The notes under the pieces: model-generated
Databases searched by the model: none
What the model was told of the DNA's origin: nothing
What the model saw: only the letters and a program-made list of their open reading frames with translations
Translations under genes and position numbers: made by a program
Assembly (NCBI GenBank): GCA_016782825.1
Contig: JADHXT010000139.1
Location: forward strand, 1 to 8,295
Length of the DNA: 8,295 bases
Reading direction: 5' to 3'
Source of the DNA: Candidatus Brocadiia bacterium
Lineage (GTDB): Bacteria; Planctomycetota; PUPC01; DSUN01
In this document: positions 1 through 8,295 of the stretch, in pieces
Numbering within the stretch: the stretch's first letter is position 1
Layout of the letters: each line of letters begins with the position of its first letter

Positions 1-26
1 GGCCTGGACGTGCTGGAGACGCAAGT

Positions 27-378
27 GCTGGGAGGGCTGCCCGATGCTGTGGCGACACGAGCACACGAACGAGTGGGCAGCGGGTCCCCCCCCCCTTCCA
101 AACGCGATGGCGCCCGCCGTCGGAGCGGGCGCCGTGCTGGCAAGTCGGGTGCCAGCCACATGTCTGTCACGGGTCACTCCAGAGCGCTCCAGGGGGAGCA
201 TGCCGGAACAGGCAGGCGACAGGGCGCGCTCCCTTGGACTGGCAGGTCCATGGCCGTAGCACGGGGTGCCAGCCGGCCACGGCACCAAGTGCCCCCTCCC
301 CGCCTTTGGCCGTGGCCGTCATTGTGTACGGGCAGCCATGGCAGGTCATGCCGCTCGCCCCTCTACCCCTCCCTTGCA
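27..378 (+). repeat. Diverged structured repeat, copy A
   Basis: This copy is homologous, in direct orientation, to 7696-8083. The first 58 bases align without gaps and match at 52 positions (27-84 against 7696-7753). Similarity then falls but returns strongly near the 3' end, where 18 bases are identical (266-283 against 7974-7991). A second identical word of 16 bases, GTGCCCCCTCCCCGCC, lies at 289-304. The copy contains perfect hairpins: 109-117 with 125-133, 136-142 with 150-156, and 274-283 with 309-318. A run of ten C lies at 86-95. Overlapping reading frames exist, but the differences between the copies show no third-position bias, so I read it as non-coding. Its left edge may lie before the window. 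Mobile or RNA origin is unknown. Confidence 0.8.
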
Positions 379-428
379 GCAGCTCGGCAACAGGCCGAGT
401 CCCCAGACGAAGCAAGCTGGACAGGTGG

Positions 429-650
429 ATGAGGAGGGAGTGGCACAAGGCAGGTGCGCGAGAGCGGTGGGCGGCGGACAGGGAGGCGAAGTGGGTAGAG
501 TGGAAGCGACGGCGGTACGGTGAGGGAAGCCCAGACGGTTCCCATCGGCCCGACCGCTCTGGAGCCACCCAGTCCAAGGTATGGGTCAAGGGTCACGTGC
601 CCAACGAGTTCCTGGACTGGGTTGAGCGGTCCTGGAGTCACGGCGATGAG
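429..650 (+). pseudogene. Possible short gene relic, Trp/Arg-rich
   Basis: A plus-strand frame beginning at ATG 429 reads a charged, tryptophan-rich segment (start MRREWHKAGARERWAADREA). It continues through a stretch containing KGHVPNEFLDWVERSW near 590-635. Codon third positions are mostly G or C, and the strand is purine-rich over 420-530, as coding strands often are. The open frame runs on to 863, but past about 650 the translation turns low-complexity and then runs antisense to the propeller gene, so any real coding must end before that. I see no convincing ribosome site and do not recognise the family. It could be a broken gene or a chance open frame in GC-rich DNA. Confidence 0.2.
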
Positions 651-706
651 GGACCCGCCTCCTCCGCTTCGCGAGGCCGCAGGCCAGCCCGGGTGTTGTG
701 CCTACC

Positions 707-2633
707 TCACCTGGTGAACGAGTTGCTTGGCGTGAGGCCATCCCAGGCCAATGGGAGCGCCGTCACGTCTGACACGGTGGTGGTGTACGTGCCCGAGGGG
801 GCGTTCTTGAGCTTGAAGGCCACCGTCCCGTCGGCTCCGGTGGCCCCCGTACGCGTCGCATAGCTATCGGTGCCGCGGAGTACCTCGATGGCCACCGAGG
901 CCCCATCCACAGGGTCACCGAAGTTGTCGACCACCGCGACGGTGACTAGCAGATCCCTCTTGCTCTTCCCGCCCAGCGCATAGGTGATCGCGTTGACCGT
1001 GACCCCGGTTGGCGGCACCGGCTCCGCCAGTGCGAAGTCCACCGTCGTCGTCGCATCCTCGGCGACCGCCGCCGGCTTCTGCTGCTGCGCATGGCCACCG
1101 GCCGAGGCCGTCACGGTGCGATCGCCGACCGGCACGCCGTTGATCGTGTACGAGCCGTCGCCGGCCGTTGTGGCCGACTGCCCCGTGTCGGTCGAGACCG
1201 TCGCTCCCCCCAACGGCGGACCCGTCGGATGCGTCGGTCACTCTCCCGCCGATCGACCCTGTGGCCGGCGCCTCGCCGCGGTCGTGGACGAAGGCGTCCA
1301 TGACCTCGTTGGTGTCGCCGGCCACCAGATTGCTGGCGAAGGAAGAGAAGGCGACGAACTGCCCGTCGGGGCTGATGGCACAGCGGTGCGAGCTCTCGTT
1401 CCCCTGCGTGCCATCCGAGGCGATGCTGACGCGGGTGGTGGTGGCGTCTTGTGCGTCGAAGACGAAGATGTCGCTGCTTCCGTTCGTGTCGCCTTCCACG
1501 ATGTCATTGCCACTGGAGAAGAAAGTCACCAGGCGCCCGTCGGCGCTGATCGCCCCCACGCCGGAAAAGTCGTTGGGCCGGCGTCCGGTGAGCGCCCTGC
1601 TCGCAAGTATCGTATTCCCTGTCTCGCGGTCGTGGAGGTAGACGCTGGGGGTCACCTTCCCCTTCATCGCCACCAGGTTGCGTGCAGCGCTGGGGAAGGC
1701 GACGTACCTGCCGTCCGCGCTCAGAGGGCAAATGAACGGGACGAACCACGGGGTGCCGTCGGCCTGTGTGCCGTCGGAGGCGACACTGACCCGCGTCGTC
1801 GCGGTGCCATTGAGTTCATCGAACACGCCGTTCTCGTCCGCATCGCGATCGTGCACGAAGACGTCGCACTGGCTGTTCGTGTCTCCCTCCACCAGGTTGC
1901 TGGCCCACGAGAAGAAGGCCACGCAGCGCCCGTCGGCACTGATCGAGGGGTTCAGGGACTGGCTGCTGGGCGGCGCGCCGTTGAGCCCGACGCTGATCAG
2001 GATTGTCTTCGGCGGCTGGGATGAGTCGTTGGGCACGCCCCGGTCGCGGAGGTAGACCTGACCCAGCGTGGTGGTGTGAGGCGAAACGAGGTTTGTGGCG
2101 TCCGAATCGAAGACGACGTACCGACCGTCCGCGCTGATCGACGGACTGGTCGAGTCGGCACTCGTCGCCTTGCCGTCCAATCCGACACTGATCAGCTCAG
2201 TTCTCGGGGGCTGGAGCGGGTCATTGGGCACCCCGCGGTCGCGCACGTAGACCTCGGACTCGTTCGGGTTGCTGGCCCAGGAGTAGTAGGCCACAAACCG
2301 ACCGTCCGGCGTGATGACGGGCCGGACCGAGGTCGTAGTCATCTCGGTTCCGTCGGTGGCCACGCTCACTCGCGTTGTCTGGCTGGTCTCGCGGTCGCGG
2401 ACGAAGATGTCAGTTCTTCCGTTCCCATCGTCTGTCACCAACTGCGTGCTCTCCGACTCGAACGCCACGAAGCGGCCCCCGTCGCTGATCGCGAGGTACA
2501 GCGACTGGCCGTCTCCCTGCTCGCCCGTCGAGCTCACACTCACCCGCTCCGTCGTGCCCCCGAGAGTGGAACAAGGGAATAGGAAAGCCGCTGCCAGCGC
2601 GAGGCCGACTGCCCACAATGCCCGTGCCTTCAT
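707..2633 (-). CDS. Exported seven-blade PD40/TolB-like propeller protein, frameshifted
   Basis: This looks like a secreted protein. It starts at ATG 2633 with AAGGAG at 2642-2647, eight bases upstream. Residues 1-26 form a Sec-type signal peptide (MKARALWAVGLALAAAFLF, then small residues); the LFPC word is not a good lipobox. About residues 27-455 hold seven tandem units of 55-70 residues, each with an [IL][ST].DGR.VAF.S core, often followed by NLV.GDTN and [VI]F[VL].DR. This is the PD40 (WD40-like, TolB-type) signature. A carboxypeptidase-regulatory-like beta domain follows (GSIGGRVTDASDG, about 458-545), then an Ig-like domain ending WDGLTPSNSFTR. At 1206-1211 the coding strand has six G where five keep the frame; the two halves are in frames 1222-2633 and 707-1213. 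Corrected length is about 641 residues. No catalytic site is visible; a ligand-binding or surface role is inferred. It is third on the minus strand, 622 bases after the kinase. Confidence 0.85.
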
Positions 2634-2693
2634 CTCTGCGTCTCCTTCGTTCTCGAGTTCCCCGGATGTCCCTCCTCGTTCCGCTCCCTTTCC

Positions 2694-2721
2694 TTGACCA
2701 CAGGCGGGTCTGCGGTACAAT
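2694..2721 (+). promoter_or_regulatory. Sigma-70-like promoter on the plus strand
   Basis: TTGACC (2694-2699) and TACAAT (2716-2721) are separated by 16 bases and match the -35 and -10 consensus well in otherwise GC-rich DNA. It points away from the propeller gene and towards the 3' end of the kinase gene. No convincing plus-strand gene lies downstream, so it would make an antisense or small RNA through the structured intergenic region, or it is a chance match. Confidence 0.3.
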
Positions 2722-2772
2722 GAAAATGCCGTCGCGCCGGACGCGCAGACCTGCCGTCCGGACGAGGGTGGT

Positions 2773-2813
2773 GGCCGGTGAGTTGCTTCCTTTGCCGAGG
2801 GCACTCACCGGCC
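2773..2813. repeat. Perfect 11-bp inverted repeat
   Basis: GGCCGGTGAGT (2773-2783) is exactly complementary to 2803-2813, with a 19-base loop. A smaller pair, CCGGACG at 2737-2743 with CGTCCGG at 2755-2761, lies next to it. On the minus strand both would sit in the long leader of the propeller gene, 100-180 bases before its start. There is no T-tract on either side, so a classic terminator is not supported. A leader structure or protein-binding site is possible. Confidence 0.6.
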
Positions 2814-2974
2814 GCGTTCTTTCTTCACGCTCCGAAGAGCTTCGCCAGGGGGAGCTTCTCATTAACACTACAACGCGGGATTCCGCGGTCGAGGGCGCCA
2901 GAGACATCAGGAAGACGCGCTGACGGGCAAACATGCAACACTCCAAGACGAGGCGGGTCGCCTGCTCTGAGCCC

Positions 2975-2994
2975 CTGGGGGACCCGTCCCCCAG
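2975..2994. repeat. 8-bp GC hairpin
   Basis: CTGGGGGA (2975-2982) and TCCCCCAG (2987-2994) are perfectly complementary around a four-base loop. It sits immediately left of the longer inverted repeat at 2996-3088. It could stall transcription from either side, but no run of T follows. Confidence 0.6.
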
Positions 2995-2995
2995 A

Positions 2996-3088
2996 CCCCC
3001 TGGGATTTATCGCGTCCGAGCCTCCGGCATCTCACCGGTCTGACTGCGATCAGGGTGCCGGTGGCCCTAAAGCGATAAATCCTGGGGG
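2996..3088. repeat. Long imperfect inverted repeat with nested stem
   Basis: The outer arms are 2996-3013 (CCCCCTGGGATTTATCGC) and 3072-3088 (GCGATAAATCCTGGGGG). They pair over about 16 bases with a small bulge. Inside, GCCTCCGGCA at about 3020-3029 pairs with TGCCGGTGGC at about 3057-3066 with one mismatch. The whole could fold as one long cruciform or RNA hairpin. Such elements are common as dispersed palindromic repeats; it also lies just downstream of the kinase stop and could help end that transcript. Confidence 0.65.
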
Positions 3089-3090
3089 CC

Positions 3091-3119
3091 TGCCCTGAGC
3101 TTGCCGAAGGGTCCGGGCA
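3091..3119. repeat. Probable dispersed short repeat (RQAQG-type word)
   Basis: On the minus strand this reads GACCCTTCGGCAAGCTCAGG, flanked by TGCCC and GGGCA. I recognise close variants of this word as widely scattered in draft genomes of many uncultured bacteria, where it gives spurious peptides containing LRQAQGR; that frame is open here too. This is recognition from memory, so copy number in this genome is unknown. Confidence 0.4.
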
Positions 3120-3255
3120 AAGCCCCCGAGGCTCTCCTGCGTGCGCTCGCGGCCTTGGTCACACTCCTGCTGCGACGGATCTGTCGTGACTGAGCCTTCG
3201 CGTTCCTCGGTGGTGAGCCGAAGTAGCGTTGTGGTGTTAACCTTGGGCAGGAGGC

Positions 3256-6806
<3,551 letters not shown>

Positions 6807-6822
6807 ATCCCCACATCCCCAC
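6807..6822 (-). repeat. Octanucleotide tandem duplication at the kinase start
   Basis: The minus strand carries two exact copies of GTGGGGAT (6822-6815 and 6814-6807), followed by a near third start, GTGGGACG. The unit is not a multiple of three, so each copy lost or gained shifts the frame. With one copy removed, GTG 6829 opens directly into the kinase frame. This suggests slipped-strand duplication or an assembly error. Confidence 0.7.
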
Positions 6823-6836
6823 AGTCCACAGCCGCG

Positions 6837-6844
6837 TCCTCCTT
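6837..6844 (-). promoter_or_regulatory. Strong Shine-Dalgarno for the kinase
   Basis: The minus strand reads AAGGAGGA, starting five bases after the sigma stop codon. GGAGG is eight bases before GTG 6829, ideal spacing, but that GTG is not in the kinase frame as sequenced. GTG 6806, which is in frame, is 31 bases from GGAGG. This mismatch argues that the original start was GTG 6829. Confidence 0.65.
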
Positions 6845-6849
6845 CGTGG

Positions 6850-7416
6850 TCAGGCCGAGCCGAGGCGCTTCAGCATCCTCCTGAGCCCCTCTTTGGCTCT
6901 GTGCGGGCGGCCCTGAACCGTTGTCGGGGGCACGTCAAGATAGGCCGCCATCTGCTCGTAGCTCATGTCGTCGCTGAACTTCAGCATCAAGACCGCCCGC
7001 TGGTCCTCGGGCAGCCGCCCCATGGCGGCCTTGAGCAGGTCCGAGCGCTCGTGCTTCCCCGCCAGGGTGCCCGGGGTGAACTGGTCGCGTCCCAGGCGGT
7101 GAGAGACCTCGACGCTCGTGGCAAACTGGGCGAGCGAGATCTTGTCGGTGCGAGCCCTGAGCGTATCGACACAGGTGTTCACCGTGATCCGAGCCAACCA
7201 GGCCGCAAACCGGCCGTCCGAGGCGAGCTGGTCGAGACATTCGAAAGCCTTGACGAAGGCCTCCTGTACGGCGTCCCTGGCATCGGCGTCGGCAGCGAAA
7301 TACGACCCCGCGATAGCCAGCATGGCCCCCTGGTGTCGGGCCACGAGCTCACCAAAGGCCTCCTGGTCATCGGCCTCGGCCTGAGCGACGAGCGTGGCAT
7401 CATCGATAGCCGTCAT
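6850..7416 (-). CDS. ECF-type RNA polymerase sigma factor
   Basis: This is a 188-residue sigma factor, normal for extracytoplasmic-function sigma factors, which direct RNA polymerase to a small regulon. Sigma-2 covers about residues 15-90, with DARDAVQEAFVKAFECL at 46-61 and RFAAWLARITVNTCVDTLR at 69-87. A linker of about 35 residues follows. Sigma-4 covers about 126-182, with GRLPEDQRAVLMLKF, then the helix-turn-helix YEQMAAYLDVPPTTVQGRPH. ATG 7416 was chosen because family similarity begins there, with AGAGG a few bases upstream; the frame is open further upstream but shows no recognisable protein. Position 171 is Pro (codon 6904-6906) where ECF factors usually have Leu (R-L-H-R-A/G), unusual inside a recognition helix. 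It is first in the operon: its stop lies 20 bases before GTG 6829 of the kinase. ECF/kinase pairs are known from Planctomycetes. Confidence 0.93.
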   Translation of the reverse strand: MTAIDDATLVAQAEADDQEAFGELVARHQGAMLAIAGSYFAADADARDAVQEAFVKAFECLDQLASDGRFAAWLARITVNTCVDTLRARTDKISLAQFATSVEVSHRLGRDQFTPGTLAGKHERSDLLKAAMGRLPEDQRAVLMLKFSDDMSYEQMAAYLDVPPTTVQGRPHRAKEGLRRMLKRLGSA

Positions 7417-7428
7417 CCCTGCCTCTAA

Positions 7429-7511
7429 TCTCTGACGGATCCCGGCCTCGGGACCGTACGGCGATTTTCTGCGGAAATCTGGCTGGGATGTCCCGGTTGC
7501 TCCTTCAGAGA
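7429..7511 (-). repeat. 7-bp inverted repeat spanning the sigma leader
   Basis: TCTCTGA at 7429-7435 is exactly complementary to TCAGAGA at 7505-7511. The left copy is 12 bases before the sigma start; the right one sits at the predicted transcription start. A small GC stem (TCCCG with CGGGA) lies near 7440-7456. The pair could fold the whole leader, but seven bases can match by chance. Confidence 0.3.
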
Positions 7512-7513
7512 CG

Positions 7514-7542
7514 ATGGTACGGCGGCGACAGATGTGAGTCAA
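7514..7542 (-). promoter_or_regulatory. Sigma-70-type promoter of the sigma-kinase operon
   Basis: On the minus strand, TTGACT (7542-7537) and TACCAT (7519-7514) are separated by exactly 17 bases. Transcription would begin near 7507, giving a leader of about 90 bases before ATG 7416. No autoregulatory ECF-type promoter (AAC near -35) was clear to me. The good match, spacing and position make this the best promoter in the window. Confidence 0.5.
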
Positions 7543-7633
7543 GGTCGGGGTTGACGCGAGTTGTGGCGGCACGGAGCCCAAGGGCTGAGCTGCGTCGAGC
7601 CTGTGCTGGTGGCGGGTGGCAGTTGTCCAACGA

Positions 7634-7661
7634 CGCGCGGCCACCGCCACGTGGCCGCGCG
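7634..7661. repeat. Perfect 11-bp GC hairpin
   Basis: CGCGCGGCCAC (7634-7644) pairs perfectly with 7651-7661 around a six-base loop. It lies between repeat copy B and the operon promoter. A short mixed CTTCTCC follows on the plus strand, so it is not a textbook terminator, though the stem is very stable. It may mark the left edge of the copy B element or insulate the operon from upstream transcription. Confidence 0.65.
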
Positions 7662-7695
7662 CTTCTCCATTGAAATCCCGCTGTGCAGCGTGTAC

Positions 7696-8083
7696 GCTGG
7701 GAGGGTCGCCTGATGCTGTGGTGACACGAACACACGAACGAGCGGGCAGCGGGCCTCTCTCTTCCCAGTACGATGAGGCCCGCCGTCGAAACGGGCACCC
7801 TGCTGGCAGGCTGGGGTGCCCGTCGCATGTTGTCGCGGGGCACTCCAGAACCAGCCATGGTGAGCTTCCCAGAGCAGGCAGCCGACAAAGCTCACCCCCA
7901 TGGACAGAGCGGCTTGTCCGTGTGGCCATGTCGTCGCCCCAATGGACAGGCAGGTTCACTTAGGTAGCACGAAGTGCCAGCCGGCCACGGCTACGGGGTG
8001 CCCCCTCCCCGCCAATGGCTGTGGCCGTCATAGTGTACTGGGATCCCTGATGCCCCATAGTGCCGCCCCTCTTCCCCTTCCCG
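7696..8083 (+). repeat. Diverged structured repeat, copy B
   Basis: This is the direct-orientation homologue of 27-378, slightly longer through small insertions in the middle (about 7860-7960). The best-kept part is the 3' hairpin: 7982-7991 pairs with 8018-8027, with one G-T wobble in place of the G-C of copy A. The C-rich loop word GTGCCCCCTCCCCGCC is unchanged. The 5' hairpin of copy A (109-133) is reduced to about five pairs here, so not every stem is conserved. Open frames across it are treated as spurious. It stands about 280 bases upstream of the sigma gene, facing away from it. Confidence 0.8.
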
Positions 8084-8095
8084 AGAAGAGGGGCG
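8064..8095. repeat. 10-bp hairpin at the end of copy B
   Basis: CGCCCCTCTT (8064-8073) is fully complementary to AAGAGGGGCG (8086-8095), with a 12-base loop. The left arm belongs to the repeat (copy A has CGCCCCTCT at 356-364), but the right arm has no equivalent in copy A. It lies 34 bases before the start of the small plus-strand reading frame. Confidence 0.55.
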
Positions 8096-8128
8096 TCGCA
8101 GTAGATGATGTCCCCAGAGGTACACAAC

Positions 8129-8236
8129 ATGACAACACAACCATTGGCCAGATTCCGCGCAGGCCAGATCAGCTGCGCGATCTGGGAGAACGAGATCAAC
8201 GTGAATGGCACCACGAAGACCGTGCTGAAGGGCTAG
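8129..8236 (+). CDS. Truncated small protein, FRAG/WENE-type family
   Basis: A 35-residue plus-strand frame starts at ATG 8129 with AGAGG eight bases upstream and ends at TAG 8234-8236. It reads LARFRAGQISCAIWENEINV and ends TKTVLKG. From memory, an (F/W)RAG..(S/T).(A/T)IW(E/S)NE opening belongs to a small family of about 80-110 residues, common in draft genomes of Planctomycetota, Omnitrophota and relatives, in which the strand after this point leads to KDGxW. Here the frame stops before that part, so this looks like an N-terminal remnant or a gene broken by a nearby change. Function of the family is unknown to me. Confidence 0.5.
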   Translation: MTTQPLARFRAGQISCAIWENEINVNGTTKTVLKG

Positions 8237-8295
8237 GTCCCATACTGCACCTCATTGTAGGGTTCAGAGCCAAACTGGCGCGGACGGAGCCGATC

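Larger units (their letters stand above)
2862..3240. mobile_element. Possible 379-bp MITE-like element with terminal inverted repeats
   Basis: TTAACACTACAACGC at 2862-2876 is matched at 14 of 15 positions by the reverse complement of 3226-3240. The pair begins and ends with TTAA and encloses the hairpin-rich part of the gap between the kinase and propeller genes. No transposase is encoded inside. TTAA, or the TA within it, could be a duplicated target site, as with other non-autonomous elements. One such imperfect pair could arise by chance somewhere in a window this size, so the call rests mainly on its placement around the palindromes. Confidence 0.3.

Noticed and set aside
10..432. Open frames through repeat copy A and the matching ones in copy B (7616-7967)
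   Set aside because: Differences between copies fall in all codon positions and the translations are Arg/Pro/Ser-rich, so they are treated as non-coding.
984..2024. 346-codon plus-strand open frame
   Set aside because: It is antisense to the propeller gene, whose repeated blades make it look periodic; no ribosome site or recognisable domain.
2410..2946. 178-codon minus-strand frame overlapping the start of the propeller gene
   Set aside because: It overlaps the clear signal peptide and SD-led start in another frame, and its translation is an Arg-rich shadow.
7417..7959. N-terminal extension of the sigma factor in the open frame
   Set aside because: The family's usual length begins at 7416, and the extension crosses the promoter, hairpin and repeat copy B.

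Overview
The window is GC-rich bacterial DNA. Its core is one minus-strand gene set: an ECF sigma factor (6850-7416), a membrane Ser/Thr protein kinase with a very large outer part (3256-6806), and a secreted beta-propeller protein (707-2633). ECF sigma factors paired with Hanks-type kinases, and kinases carrying beta-helix modules, are typical of Planctomycetota and neighbouring phyla. That placement is an inference from gene content; there is no rRNA or other marker gene.

Layout from left to right: a structured repeat (copy A, 27 to about 378); a short G-rich stretch with a possible gene relic; the propeller gene; a 622-base intergenic region full of inverted repeats, possibly a small non-autonomous mobile element; the kinase gene; the sigma gene with a good sigma-70-type promoter; a perfect GC hairpin; a second, diverged direct copy of the repeat (copy B, 7696 to about 8083); and a 35-codon plus-strand reading frame that looks like the start of a small protein family cut short.

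The likely logic is a sensor system. The sigma gene is promoter-proximal and the kinase follows 20 to 43 bases later, depending on its start. The kinase has an N-terminal H-x3-C-x2-C motif like those of zinc-binding anti-sigma factors, a cytoplasmic kinase domain, one membrane span, and an outer part of helical repeats ending in a pectinesterase/pectate-lyase-like beta-helix. The propeller protein, downstream on the same strand, is exported and may act at the cell surface, but its link to the other two rests on position alone.

The reading frames are not clean. The kinase has a one-base deletion inside the catalytic loop, right after HRD, and an 8-bp tandem duplication that separates its best Shine-Dalgarno/GTG start from the kinase frame. 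The propeller gene has one extra base in a run of six G. The sigma factor has proline in the recognition helix where leucine is usual. Either the operon is decaying or the sequence has indel errors; the window alone cannot settle which.
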